From JBFMCC01 sp037445635 (GTDB lineage Bacteria > Chloroflexota > Anaerolineae > Anaerolineales > Villigracilaceae): DNA of 64,000 nt. Below the pieces are notes generated by a model that saw only the letters and a list, made by a program, of their open reading frames with translations, searched no databases and was not told the origin of the DNA. Made by a program: the position numbers and the translations under genes. Below are positions 18,180 to 27,278 of this stretch, in pieces. Each line of letters starts with the position of its first letter. Position 1 is the first letter of the stretch. Where the stretch lies: the NCBI GenBank assembly GCA_037445635.1, contig JBBIKC010000001.1:62001-126000 (forward strand), written 5' to 3'.

Positions 18180-19085
18180 ATGAAGGAACAAATCGAGCAC
18201 TTCCTGAGCACCTTCCAGCGTTCTCCCAAGACGATCTTCGCGTATCGAAACGCCCTGATTCAGTTCGTCAAGGCCGTGGGCGGCGACGCGGCGTTGACCA
18301 CCGAAACTTACATCAAGTTTCTCACAGCCATCAAATCCAGGTCCCCTTCCACGCAGCGGGTTTACCGAACCGCCGTCCTGAAGTTCTACGCCTTCTGCAA
18401 GGCCGGCAACTGGGCGGAACTCAAGGAAGCCACAGAACACTACACGCGCAAACAGGGCAAGCGCATCGTCAACTTCAACCGCGAGGCCATCGAGCAGGTC
18501 ATCGCCTACTGCGAGTCCCTGCGCGGCGATTCGGATTCGCCGCGCATCAACCTGACGAATCTGCGCGACCGCGCCTTTGTCCTGACCGTGGCGGATACGG
18601 GCCTGCGTCTCTCCGAGGCCTGCTCCCTCAAGCGCGGCGATATTGACTGGCTGGAACAGCGCGCCGTCATCATCGGCAAAGGCGATAAACAGGCCGTGAT
18701 CCGCTTCTCCAACCGCGCCATTCAGGCGCTGAAAGATTATCTACACGAAATGGCGGCTGTCGAGCCGAACTCGCGCGTGCCGCTGGCGGCCCAGCCCTTG
18801 TTTGCCCGCCACGACATCCGCGCCAGCAGGCGCATCCGTCCCATCAGCGCAGGCGGCATGTGGAAGGCTATTAAATCCCGCATGACCGAGGCCGGCGTGG
18901 ACCACCGCCTCGTGCGCCTGCACGACTTCCGGCATTACTTCGTCACCATCACCTACCTTGCCAAGGGAAACCTGAAACTCTCGCAGGAACTGGCCCGGCA
19001 CGAAAGCATCGCCACCACGAACCGCTACGCCCACTTCGGCGGCGAAACCGACGCCGCGTACGATGAGATCTTCAACTCGCGTTGA
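18180..19085 (+). CDS. Tyrosine recombinase / integrase (XerC/D-like)
   Basis: A 301-residue site-specific recombinase. An N-terminal SAM-like core-binding domain (about 1-90) is followed by the catalytic domain with R143 in TGLRLSEA, K170 near GKGDKQ, H248 and R251 in LHDFRHYF, H274 in ARHESIATT and nucleophile Y283 in NRYAHF. All catalytic positions are present. ATG at 18180 is preferred (GGA 6 nt upstream); ATG at 18174 is also possible. The strong promoter and solo position resemble Xer-like or mobile-element recombinases. No att repeat pair or other phage genes are seen, so I cannot assign it to an element. It follows the STAND gene, a setting known for defence islands. Confidence 0.88.
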   Translation: MKEQIEHFLSTFQRSPKTIFAYRNALIQFVKAVGGDAALTTETYIKFLTAIKSRSPSTQRVYRTAVLKFYAFCKAGNWAELKEATEHYTRKQGKRIVNFNREAIEQVIAYCESLRGDSDSPRINLTNLRDRAFVLTVADTGLRLSEACSLKRGDIDWLEQRAVIIGKGDKQAVIRFSNRAIQALKDYLHEMAAVEPNSRVPLAAQPLFARHDIRASRRIRPISAGGMWKAIKSRMTEAGVDHRLVRLHDFRHYFVTITYLAKGNLKLSQELARHESIATTNRYAHFGGETDAAYDEIFNSR

Positions 19086-19097
19086 GCGAAACCAAAT

Positions 19098-19184
19098 GTC
19101 ATTGCGAGCCGGCGCTTTTTGCCGGTCGAAGCAATCTCCGCGCAAACCGGGAGACTGCTTCGCCACGGAACGGCTCGCAGTGAC
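19098..19184. repeat. Dispersed palindromic repeat, copy 1 (GTCATTGCGAGC family)
   Basis: Begins GTCATTGCGAGC, contains GAAGCAATCTCC and GGGAGACTGCTTCG, and ends GGCTCGCAGTGAC, so both ends and the middle form inverted repeats. Related copies lie at 46436-46511 and 57599-57697. The rest of 19086-19361 holds no recognisable gene; a TATAAT at 19346-19351 precedes the next gene. Confidence 0.8.
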
Positions 19185-19361
19185 ACCGGCAAAGGAATTG
19201 CGCGTTCGACGCAAATAAAGATTCAAATATTCGAGTGATTCGCCGAATTCGCGGCGTTCGCGTTCAAACCTCACCCTCTCGAAACGACTCGTGGGTCTTG
19301 AAGACGCCTGTCGCTTGCGCCCTGTGGTGAAAGTATACTTCCGCATATAATTCAGCCTCGC

Positions 19362-21788
19362 ATGGACAAACCCATTGACGTCCGCAGGGCAACACAGAAG
19401 ACCGCCGCGAATCTGCGCGCGGTGGCGCGCACGCAAGATCTCCGAAAACTCTCGCGCCTGTCCCTGCCGGAAATTGACAAGGTGGTGGAACTGGTGGCGC
19501 AGGTGGTCCCCGCGGGAAACGTGCCGGGCATGATCCTGAGCGGCCTGGCGCGCCTGCCCGGGCGCAGGCCCACGCCTCAGAAAGTCCAGCAGGACGTCAA
19601 CGCGCTGTTCCAGGGCATCGAGCACATCTGGGATCGCGCCATGTACGGCGCGTTCGTGGCCGGACCCGCGGCCGTCATCTGGGGCTATCAGAATTTGCTT
19701 CGGCTGGCGGGCAAAGACCCCGAATCGTCCTTCCCCGAGGGCACCTGGCAATTCTACGTGGACTACGCCCTGCGCGAAGACACGGCGCGCCACGCCAACG
19801 AGACGCACGGCTTCGACACGCTCCTGCGCGAGAATAACATTTCGCTGAGTACAGTGGACCGCGTCACGGCCTGGGTCATGGCGGCGGCGGCCTGCCTGCA
19901 TCAATTCGACGCCCTGCTTGCCAACGAATGGTACGAGCGGGTCGCGGTTGCGCTTCTCCTCGAGGAAACGGCGGGGACACCGCGCGCAGCGCGCTTCGCC
20001 TCGCTCTACGACGAATGGCAGGCACAGCGTCCCTACCGCCGCGAGGCGGATGCGGCGCAGGAAAATTATCCCGCCTACCGCCGCCGCAAATTCGACGAAT
20101 TCCTGAAAAAGAATATCAGGGGCTTCCCTGCCCCGCACCGCGCCGCGTGGGAGAAAAAACTGAGCGCGGCCATCGAACGGGATCTGCCTGCTTATCAAAA
20201 GCAATTGTCCATTCTCGCATATCTCGACCCGGGGCCGTATGGCGAGACGCGCGTGCCCATCACGCGCTCACAGGCGCAGATTGGCATCGTCCATAGAGGC
20301 AACTACTTCCTGCTCCCCATTTGCGAGCCCGGCACGGACAAGCCGCTGAACGTCCTCACCGCCCGTGCGCAGGCGGCCGCGATTTTGGGGACCAGACCCG
20401 CCGCGCCCGCGAACCTGTCCGCGCTGGCGCGGATTCAACGCGCCGCGTTCGCGAATCTACGCGGGCGCCTCAATCCAACACTCGCCAAAGAATTGAAGAG
20501 TCTGCGTTTCGCGCCCATCCTGCTCAACACCGACGCGCGCGACCGCGCCCTGCCCCTCTCCGAACTGCGCCAGACCGAGCGCGGCGTCGGCGACCACGCG
20601 CTGACGATCTTCGACACGGGCGAGACCTTCGTCTTCGACCAGTCGCATATCTTCTTCGATGGCGCCTGGGGTGCGGCGCTGGCCGAGATCATGACCGGCG
20701 AGGCATTGTCCTGGGCGCGCTACCTGAGCATGTTACCGCGCCTGGAAAAGACCGACCGTCGCATTTACACGTCATTGACCCTCCCGCTTCACCCTCCAGA
20801 CTTGGCTTTGATTCAAAAAGCCCCGCGCGTTTTGCCTGAAGCCTCTGCCGAAACAAAAGAGGCCAATCTCAAAGCCTGCCAGTCCCTGCGAAAACTCTTC
20901 AAACGCCGCAGCGACCTGCTGGATTTGACCATCAACGACCTGCTGGTGCTGTACCGCGCCATCCACGCCGCGACCTATCGCCCCTCGCCCGCGCTGACCG
21001 CCGAATTGGACAAACTGGCAAAGTCGAATCCCGCTGTGGTCGCGATGATTCGCAAGACGCTGGATGACTCCAACCGCGTCAGCCCCTCCATCCTGATTCC
21101 GATGGATGCCAGCCGCAGGGTCCCGCGCGACCGCCTCTACCCGCTCAACGTCGAAGTCCCGCTGGCGGAACTCGACCTGCTCGGCCTGCACGCGCGCACC
21201 GTCCAGGCATTGGACGCGTACGAAGGAGCCGCCTCGGAGCGCGAATCGCTTTACAAGAAATTCGATAACCTGCAAAAATTGTACCTGGCAACCCTCGCGG
21301 GGTTCGGCGCGATTCTCAAAAAAGCCAAGGACATTGCGCGTCAGGGACAGAGCGCCAGCATCGGCGCGATCAAACTGCTGGCGCACCTCCCCCTGCCCCT
21401 CCAGCGGCTGCTGGATAAAGTTCCCGAAAGATTCGAAGTGTTGAACAACATGCTCAAAGGGAGCGAAGTCCTGTCGAACGTCGGCGCGGTGGCGCGTACC
21501 AGCTCCCTCACCCGCTTCATCACCGCCAAGGACGATAACAATCAGAAGCAGCTGGCCTGGGGCGTGATCACCGACGCAGGCGGTATAATGCACATCAACC
21601 TGCGCGACTTTCGCCCGCACGTTGCCGTCCTGCGGGAAATCGGACGAAAAGACCTTGCGGATCTCATCGCGCAGGACTACCTGAACGCTTACGCCGTTGG
21701 ACTAAACCAGTACGTGCGCGATGTGTCGCGCATCACCCGCGCCAGCCGCGAGACCCAGACTCCCTCACGAAGGCTGAGACGAATTTGA
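19362..21788 (+). CDS. Large uncharacterised protein, possibly choline/carnitine-acyltransferase-like
   Basis: An 808-residue cytosolic protein that I do not recognise with certainty. Residues about 305-440 follow the order seen in choline/carnitine acyltransferases: a GNYFLLPI strand, a block ending LARIQRAAFANLRGRL, FAPILLNT, then a strand and FDQSHIFFDG, where H429 and the D433-G434 pair fit an HxxxDG acyltransferase site. This is a weak, pattern-level resemblance. The flanks are helical; no signal peptide or membrane helix is clear. A TATAAT at 19346-19351 lies only 10 nt before the ATG, so the message may be leaderless. The stop overlaps the TTG start of the kinase gene by four bases (TTGA), which implies translational coupling and a shared role. 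Confidence 0.7.
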   Translation: MDKPIDVRRATQKTAANLRAVARTQDLRKLSRLSLPEIDKVVELVAQVVPAGNVPGMILSGLARLPGRRPTPQKVQQDVNALFQGIEHIWDRAMYGAFVAGPAAVIWGYQNLLRLAGKDPESSFPEGTWQFYVDYALREDTARHANETHGFDTLLRENNISLSTVDRVTAWVMAAAACLHQFDALLANEWYERVAVALLLEETAGTPRAARFASLYDEWQAQRPYRREADAAQENYPAYRRRKFDEFLKKNIRGFPAPHRAAWEKKLSAAIERDLPAYQKQLSILAYLDPGPYGETRVPITRSQAQIGIVHRGNYFLLPICEPGTDKPLNVLTARAQAAAILGTRPAAPANLSALARIQRAAFANLRGRLNPTLAKELKSLRFAPILLNTDARDRALPLSELRQTERGVGDHALTIFDTGETFVFDQSHIFFDGAWGAALAEIMTGEALSWARYLSMLPRLEKTDRRIYTSLTLPLHPPDLALIQKAPRVLPEASAETKEANLKACQSLRKLFKRRSDLLDLTINDLLVLYRAIHAATYRPSPALTAELDKLAKSNPAVVAMIRKTLDDSNRVSPSILIPMDASRRVPRDRLYPLNVEVPLAELDLLGLHARTVQALDAYEGAASERESLYKKFDNLQKLYLATLAGFGAILKKAKDIARQGQSASIGAIKLLAHLPLPLQRLLDKVPERFEVLNNMLKGSEVLSNVGAVARTSSLTRFITAKDDNNQKQLAWGVITDAGGIMHINLRDFRPHVAVLREIGRKDLADLIAQDYLNAYAVGLNQYVRDVSRITRASRETQTPSRRLRRI

Positions 21789-23485
21789 ACCGCGACCCTC
21801 TCATCGGACAGCAACTCGCCAACTTTCGCATCGAGCGCCTGATCGGGCGCGGCGGCATGGCCGGCGTCTATTACGGCCAGGACGTAAAACTCCAGCGCCC
21901 CGTCGCCATCAAGGTCATTGATACGCGCTATCGCAACAGCGGTCCGTTCACACAGCGCTTCCTTAAAGAGGCGCGCCTGATGGCAAAATGGCGGCACGAG
22001 AATATCGTCCAGATTTACTACGCCGACGATCACGAGGGATATTACTACTATGTAATGGAATACGTGGACGGCCAGGACCTGGCGACGATCCTCGCGCTCT
22101 ACGCGGAGGATGGGGAACTGATGCCCCTGCCCGATGTGTTACGCATCGGCGACGCGGTCGCGGGCGCGCTGGATTATGCCCACAAGCAGGGCGTGATTCA
22201 CCGCGACGTGAAGCCCGCCAACATCCTCATCGCCAACGACGGCCGCGTCCTTCTCAGCGACTTCGGCCTCGCGCTGGATACGAGCGAACGGTCCTACGGC
22301 GAAGCGTTCGGCACTCCGCTGTACATCTCGCCCGAACAGGCGCGCCGCTCGAATGACGCCATCCCGCAATCGGATTTGTATTCGTTCGCGGTCATTCTCT
22401 TTGAAATGCTGACCGGTGTCGCGCCGTTCAACGATCCCTCCGCGGCCAGCGTCGCGCTCCAGCACCTCACCCAGTCCCCGCCCGCGCCCAGCAGCATCAA
22501 TCCCGAACTGAACGCGGAAGTGGACGCGGTTCTACTCAAAGCACTGGACAAGGATGCGCGCAAACGCTATCAAAGCGGCGCGGAATTGATGAGCGCGCTC
22601 AAGAAGGCGCTGGCCGGAAAACCCGATTCCGTCAAAATCCCTCTGCCGCCCATCCCGGTCGGCGTGCCCACCATCCGCCGCAGTTCCATTCCGCTGGATA
22701 CGATGGCGCGCCGCCGGCAGGTAAAGGTCGCTGCGCGGTCTTCCGTCCGTCCCGCGAAAAAGAACAACGGCCTGCGGATCTTCTTCAGCCTGATTCTGAT
22801 TGGTTTATTGCTCTTTTTTTTCGGATGGCTGACCGGGCTGGGTATCTTCTCGGACCGGCCCGCTCCCTCCCCCATCCCGATCGTGATCGGGCCCTCCGCC
22901 ACTCTCGCGGGACCCGCGTCCCTCACCCCGACCGAGGCGCCGCTTCCCACAGCGACGGCAATTCCCGCCTCCCCCGCGCCGACGAACACCGCGCCTCCCG
23001 CTCCGACCGTCACCCGCCCGCTTCCGTCCGCGACTGTCACATCTCCTCCCCTGCCAACCCTGTCCACTGCGCCGACGGTTAAATATCCAGACGGGAACCA
23101 TTTCACCGCCTTCTATAACGTCAGCAGTTTCTATTTGTTGAATCGTTCGACGGTGATACGCAGCGCCTCCGGCTTTTCTTTCGAGCGGCTGAACAACGAA
23201 GGCGCCGTCCAGAATCTTTTCGAAGGCTGGCGCTGGCAGGAATATTTCCGCGACAGCCAGCCGGGGCGGTGTCTGCGTATTGAGATTTGGGAAGCCGAGA
23301 CTCCCTATTTACAGCCTTTGGAATGTAACAACCGCTACCTGAGCACCCTGCAACCCGCCGATTATTCCCCCCTGATCTTCTGGACGCCGAAGACCAACAG
23401 CACCCAGTTTCGCGTGCTGTGGCTGAACGAAGAAGTAGCGCGCTGTGAGATTTCGGCTGGGGTGTGCGATTTCTACATCCCGTGA
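21785..23485 (+). CDS. Membrane-anchored Ser/Thr protein kinase (Hanks type)
   Basis: A 566-residue receptor-type kinase. The kinase domain is at about 14-275: glycine loop GRGGMAG, VAIK with K43, alpha-C E62, HRDVKPAN with D141, and DFG with D159. All catalytic residues are present. A basic linker leads to one membrane helix at about 332-355, then a Pro/Thr-rich outer stalk and a C-terminal outer domain of about 130 residues with four cysteines. There are no PASTA repeats; the sensor domain is unfamiliar. The start is TTG at 21785, inside the stop codon of the 808-residue gene (TTGA overlap). Substrate unknown; its coupled neighbour is the obvious candidate partner. Confidence 0.92.
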   Translation: MNRDPLIGQQLANFRIERLIGRGGMAGVYYGQDVKLQRPVAIKVIDTRYRNSGPFTQRFLKEARLMAKWRHENIVQIYYADDHEGYYYYVMEYVDGQDLATILALYAEDGELMPLPDVLRIGDAVAGALDYAHKQGVIHRDVKPANILIANDGRVLLSDFGLALDTSERSYGEAFGTPLYISPEQARRSNDAIPQSDLYSFAVILFEMLTGVAPFNDPSAASVALQHLTQSPPAPSSINPELNAEVDAVLLKALDKDARKRYQSGAELMSALKKALAGKPDSVKIPLPPIPVGVPTIRRSSIPLDTMARRRQVKVAARSSVRPAKKNNGLRIFFSLILIGLLLFFFGWLTGLGIFSDRPAPSPIPIVIGPSATLAGPASLTPTEAPLPTATAIPASPAPTNTAPPAPTVTRPLPSATVTSPPLPTLSTAPTVKYPDGNHFTAFYNVSSFYLLNRSTVIRSASGFSFERLNNEGAVQNLFEGWRWQEYFRDSQPGRCLRIEIWEAETPYLQPLECNNRYLSTLQPADYSPLIFWTPKTNSTQFRVLWLNEEVARCEISAGVCDFYIP

Positions 23486-23715
23486 GAAATTCGCGCTAAG
23501 CGGAACGCAGCGGAGGCAAGGCGCTATGTGTGGGGATGCCGCGCCTCGTCTTTGCAAGGATGGCCTGCCTCGCAACCGCGAAATTGAAATAAGCCGCAAA
23601 CCGTGCCCGCTGCGCGCGAGGAGCTCTGCATTGATGTGCCGGATGTGCAAGATACAGGTTGTGAAAAGGCGTCTTGCGGCAGGTCATGTATAATGGGCGG
23701 GCTTCGAGAGACCGA

Positions 23716-25104
23716 ATGATACCACTCCCCCGCCCCATCCGGCGCGTCGCGGCTTTCTACCGCGACCGCGAATATTTTTCGCAGTTGTTCAAACTGGTCC
23801 TGCCGATTGCCCTGCAAAATCTGATCACGTCTTCGCTGAACATGGTCAGCACGATGATGATCGGCCAGAACGGCGAGACGGCGGTCGCGGCGGTTGGCCT
23901 GGCCGGGCAGACCTTCTTCCTGCTTAATCTGGTGCTGTTCGGGCTGGGAAGCGGCTCGGCCATGTTCACCGCGCAGTTGTGGGGCAAAAAAGACGTGGTC
24001 AACATTCGCCGCGTGCTGGGGCTGTGCCTGATGCTCGCGCTGGCCGCAGCCGGTGTGTTCTTCATTCTTGCAGAGTTCTTTCCCACTGTCGTGTTGGGGA
24101 TTTATTCAGAAGACCCCAATGTGATCGCGCTCGGCAGTCAATACCTCCGGATCTATGCGTGGGCTTATTTCTTCTTCGCGGTCTCGTTCAGTTTCGCCCT
24201 CATCCTGCGCAGTACGGGTGAAGTCAAGACGCCGGTAACGGTCAGCGTCCTGGCGTTGATTCTAAATGTCGCGCTGGCTTACGGGCTGATCTTCGGTCAC
24301 TTCGGCCTGCCGAAGATGGGCGTGATCGGCGCGGCCGCGGCAGGATTGATCGCCCGCGCCGTCGAATGTGTGGCGATGGTCGCGACCACCTACATCCGCA
24401 AATCGCCCATCGCGGCCAGCCTGCGCGAACTGACCAGCCTGGACGCCTCGTTCCTCGCCAGCATCTTCAAGCCCGTCCTTCCGGTTATCCTGAACGAGTT
24501 ATTCTGGTCGCTGGGCATCACGGCCTACAATGCAATCTACGCCCACATCAGCACAGACTCGATTGCCTCCATCAACATCATGGCGACAATTGACCAGATG
24601 GCGCTGGTGTTGTTCTTCGCCGTCACCAGCGGGACCTCGGTGCTGGTCGGCAATCGAATCGGCGCGGGCGAAGCGGACGCAGCCTACACCTACGCGGCGC
24701 GTTCACTGGGGCTGACCATGGCCGCGGGGATACTGGCCGGCGCGCTGGCGTTCTGGGCCTCCGATTTCGTCTTTGCGTTGTACAAGGTCTCGCCACACGT
24801 GATCGAGGACGCGCGGCGCATACTGATGGTGAGCTGCTCATTCCTCTGGCTTAGGTCCATGAATGCCACGCTCATCGTCGCCATCTTCCGCGCCGGCGGC
24901 GATACGCGCTTCGCCCTGTTCCTGGACGGCATCATCATCTGGATTTTGGGCGTGCCGATGGCCGCCTTCGCCGCGTTCGTGCTCGACCTGCCGGTCTACT
25001 GGGTGTATCTGTTCGTGATGAGCGAGGAGGTCACCAAATGGACTCTGGGCATGCGCCGCTTCTTCACGCGCAAGTGGATCAACAACCTGGCGCAGACGGT
25101 GTAA
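23716..25104 (+). CDS. MATE family efflux transporter
   Basis: A 462-residue integral membrane protein with twelve predicted helices and the MATE pattern of two six-helix halves (PIALQNLITSSLNMVSTMMIG at the first helix, GRxxGAG-like VGNRIGAGEADAAY in the second half). MATE proteins export drugs or metabolites in exchange for protons or sodium. I place the start at ATG 23716; a TATAAT at 23689-23694 lies just upstream, which makes the more upstream TTG at 23674 unlikely. The 230 bp before it hold no gene I can support. A strong hairpin follows the stop. Confidence 0.9.
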   Translation: MIPLPRPIRRVAAFYRDREYFSQLFKLVLPIALQNLITSSLNMVSTMMIGQNGETAVAAVGLAGQTFFLLNLVLFGLGSGSAMFTAQLWGKKDVVNIRRVLGLCLMLALAAAGVFFILAEFFPTVVLGIYSEDPNVIALGSQYLRIYAWAYFFFAVSFSFALILRSTGEVKTPVTVSVLALILNVALAYGLIFGHFGLPKMGVIGAAAAGLIARAVECVAMVATTYIRKSPIAASLRELTSLDASFLASIFKPVLPVILNELFWSLGITAYNAIYAHISTDSIASINIMATIDQMALVLFFAVTSGTSVLVGNRIGAGEADAAYTYAARSLGLTMAAGILAGALAFWASDFVFALYKVSPHVIEDARRILMVSCSFLWLRSMNATLIVAIFRAGGDTRFALFLDGIIIWILGVPMAAFAAFVLDLPVYWVYLFVMSEEVTKWTLGMRRFFTRKWINNLAQTV

Positions 25105-25105
25105 C

Positions 25106-25145
25106 ACAGGAACCAGGTTTCTCCCAGAAACCTGGTTCCTGTTTC
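25106..25145 (+). terminator. 17-bp hairpin terminator after the MATE gene
   Basis: ACAGGAACCAGGTTTCT pairs perfectly with AGAAACCTGGTTCCTGT, followed by TTTCCC. The ACCAGGTTTCT core recurs in the hairpin at 58262-58294. Confidence 0.7.
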
Positions 25146-25154
25146 CCGGATTTC

Positions 25155-25184
25155 TTGACACCCCTCCCCCACCCATGATACACT
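25155..25184 (+). promoter_or_regulatory. Promoter of the ABC exporter leader
   Basis: TTGACA (25155-25160), an extended -10 TG at 25176-25177 and TACACT (25179-25184) with an 18-nt spacer. Confidence 0.55.
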
Positions 25185-25221
25185 CAGCCCGCTCGTAATT
25201 CTACAGAAAGGAGACGCGCCC

Positions 25222-25302
25222 GTGAACCTGTTCGTTTTCATCACACCAGAAGCTGCTGGAAAATTTTTCCCTTCGCGGAGCGCGCCTGTTGACCGTCCCT
25301 AG
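25222..25302 (+). CDS. Candidate 26-residue leader peptide upstream of the ABC exporter
   Basis: A GTG-started frame of 26 codons that ends in TAG, with AAGGAG 8 nt upstream (25208-25213), a better ribosome site than many full genes here. The product begins MNLFVFITPEAAGKFF and ends DRP. It sits between a promoter and an intrinsic terminator, before a drug-exporter-type ABC operon. This is the layout of ribosome-mediated attenuation known for the heterodimeric exporter BmrCD of Bacillus. Its CGGAGCG (25276-25282) is complementary to CGCTCCG in the 3' arm of the terminator (25350-25356), so an alternative fold is possible. That it is translated is inference. Confidence 0.5.
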   Translation: MNLFVFITPEAAGKFFPSRSAPVDRP

Positions 25303-25325
25303 GTCACGATCCTGTCTTGTCCTCA

Positions 25326-25366
25326 TGCCACGGATGCGCTTTGCGAAACGCTCCGTGGCTTTTTTG
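25326..25366 (+). terminator. Intrinsic terminator / attenuator ahead of the ABC exporter operon
   Basis: GCCACGGATGCG pairs with CGCTCCGTGGC (one mismatch) around TTTGCGAAA, followed by TTTTTT. It ends 24 nt before the first exporter gene and lies after, not before, the leader frame. Confidence 0.75.
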
Positions 25367-25389
25367 TCGCTGTTTTCAGGAGAATGAGA

Positions 25390-27222
25390 ATGACAACCGC
25401 TACGACTTCACTGCAACCCTTCGATTTCCGCCGCGCGCTGACCAAAAACCGCATCGCCGGTGTGTGGCGCATGATGACCGATTACCGCCTGCCCTACGTC
25501 GGCGCGACCGCCGCGCTGGCGATCTCGGCGCTGGCGAAGACGGCTACATACCTTCTATTGCGCTACTTCGCCGACAACGTGCTGACGCGCGGCGAGTGGC
25601 TGCTCGGTTCACTGAGCCAGACATTGCTCCTCATCGGAGTCGGCTTCATTGTGCTGGCGTTATTCGAAGGCGGGTTCGCATACATCTCTGGACGCCTGGC
25701 GGCCTACACCGCCGAGGGAGTGACGCGCCGCCTGCGCGATTATCTCTTCGATCACATCCAGCGGTTGAGTTTCGCCTATCACGGCAAGACGCCCACCGGC
25801 GACCTGGTCGAGCGCGTCACTTCGGATGTGGACGCGCTGCGCCGCTTCTTCAACGAGCAGGCCATCGGCGTGGGACGCATCGTGCTGTTGTTCGTCATCA
25901 ACTTCATCGCGCTGCTGCGATTGAACGTCAGTCTGGCGCTCATCTCGGTGGTGGTCATTCCGTTCATCCTGGCTGTCTCGGTCTGGTTCTTCAAACAGAC
26001 CACCAAACGCTACGAGGAATACCAGGCGCAGGAAGCGGTGCTCTCCACGACCCTGCAGGAAAACCTGACGGGCGTGCGCGTGGTCAAAGCCTTCGCCCGG
26101 CAGGATTACGAGATGAACAAGTTCGAGAAGGACAACTGGGAGAAGTTCCTGCGCGGCAGACGGTTGTTGAAGATGCATTCGCTCTTCTGGCCGCTCTCCG
26201 ACGTGGTGCTCGGCTTCCAGATGATCTTCGGATACGTCTATGGCGCGAACCTTGCCATCAACGGAGAAATCACGGTCGGAACGTACCTCGCGTACGTCGG
26301 CCTGCTCACCTGGCTGATCTGGCCGATCCGCAACCTCGGCCGCATGATTGTGCAGACCTCGACCGGGCTGGTCTCGTACACGCGACTGATGGACATCGTC
26401 AAGGAGGATCGCGAACCGTTGACCGAAGGCAAAGTCCAGCCCAAGGGTCCGGCGCGCGGCGACCTGGTCTTCGAGAACGTCTCGTTCAACTACGAGGACA
26501 ACCAGGTCGTGCTGAAGAACGTCTCGTTCCACTGCAAGCCCGGACAGGCTGTCGCCCTGCTCGGTTCGACCGGCTCGGGCAAGACCACGCTGGTCAACCT
26601 CCTGCCGCGTTTCTACGAATACACCGGCGGGCGCATCCTGCTGGACGGCGTGGAGTTGAAGGATTATCCGCGCGAATACCTGCGCCGGCAGATCGGCATC
26701 GTGGAGCAGGAACCGTTCCTGTTCAGCCGTTCGATCCGCGAGAACATCACTTACGGCGTCGGGCGGCAGGTCTCGCAGGAAGAAGTGGAGCGCGCCGCCA
26801 GAGCCGCGGCCGTCCACGACGTCATCGTCTCGTTCCCCGACGGCTACACCACGCTGGTCGGCGAGAAAGGCGTGACGCTCTCCGGCGGACAGAAGCAGCG
26901 CGTGGCCATCGCCCGCACCCTGCTCAAGGACCCGCGCATTCTGATTCTGGACGACTCGACCTCGTCCGTTGACCTCGAGACCGAGGCCGAGATCCGCGAG
27001 GCGCTCAACGCGCTGATGAAAGACCGCACCACGTTCATCATTGCCCATCGCATCCAGTCGGTCATGATCGCGGACCTGATTCTTGTGTTGGATAAGGGCG
27101 AAGTGGTGCAAATGGGCACACACGAGGAACTGCTGGCTCAGGAAGGCATCTACCGCCGCATCTACGATATCCAGACTCGCATTGACGAGGAGCTGGAACA
27201 GGAAATTGCGAGCGTGAATTAA
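25390..27222 (+). CDS. ABC exporter subunit, degenerate-site half (TMD-NBD)
   Basis: A 610-residue half-transporter: six membrane helices (about 30-330) and a nucleotide-binding domain (about 355-590). Walker A is GSTGSGKT (392-399), the signature LSGGQ (497-501) is canonical, but the residue after the Walker B aspartate is D522 instead of the catalytic glutamate (ILDDSTSS). This is the mark of the degenerate subunit in heterodimeric exporters such as TM287/288, LmrCD and BmrCD. The start is ATG 25390, with AGGAGA 7 nt upstream; ATG 25384 is too close to that site. Its partner follows after a 56-nt spacer. Substrate is unknown; drug or lipid export is typical. Confidence 0.92.
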   Translation: MTTATTSLQPFDFRRALTKNRIAGVWRMMTDYRLPYVGATAALAISALAKTATYLLLRYFADNVLTRGEWLLGSLSQTLLLIGVGFIVLALFEGGFAYISGRLAAYTAEGVTRRLRDYLFDHIQRLSFAYHGKTPTGDLVERVTSDVDALRRFFNEQAIGVGRIVLLFVINFIALLRLNVSLALISVVVIPFILAVSVWFFKQTTKRYEEYQAQEAVLSTTLQENLTGVRVVKAFARQDYEMNKFEKDNWEKFLRGRRLLKMHSLFWPLSDVVLGFQMIFGYVYGANLAINGEITVGTYLAYVGLLTWLIWPIRNLGRMIVQTSTGLVSYTRLMDIVKEDREPLTEGKVQPKGPARGDLVFENVSFNYEDNQVVLKNVSFHCKPGQAVALLGSTGSGKTTLVNLLPRFYEYTGGRILLDGVELKDYPREYLRRQIGIVEQEPFLFSRSIRENITYGVGRQVSQEEVERAARAAAVHDVIVSFPDGYTTLVGEKGVTLSGGQKQRVAIARTLLKDPRILILDDSTSSVDLETEAEIREALNALMKDRTTFIIAHRIQSVMIADLILVLDKGEVVQMGTHEELLAQEGIYRRIYDIQTRIDEELEQEIASVN

Positions 27223-27239
27223 ATTGACCCTCACCCCCG

Positions 27240-27264
27240 CCCCTCTCCCTAAAAGGGAGAGGGG
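27240..27264 (+). repeat. Intercistronic hairpin between the two exporter genes
   Basis: CCCCTCTCCC and GGGAGAGGGG form a perfect 10-bp stem with a TAAAA loop. There is no U-tract, so it more likely stabilises or separates the message than terminates it. The AGGAG of the next gene lies just downstream. Confidence 0.65.
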
Positions 27265-27278
27265 CACGAGGAGTAAAA

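Noticed and set aside
18180..19085. Prophage or integrative element boundary
   Set aside because: A recombinase is present but there are no phage genes, tRNA att site or flanking direct repeats; the only tRNA is 11 kb away.
22570..23106. Gly/Val-rich frames opposite the kinase stalk
   Set aside because: They mirror the Pro/Thr-rich stalk codons of the kinase and have no independent support.
25660..27267. Open frame of 535 codons on the minus strand
   Set aside because: Antisense to an ABC gene with clear Walker and signature motifs; no ribosome site or family pattern.
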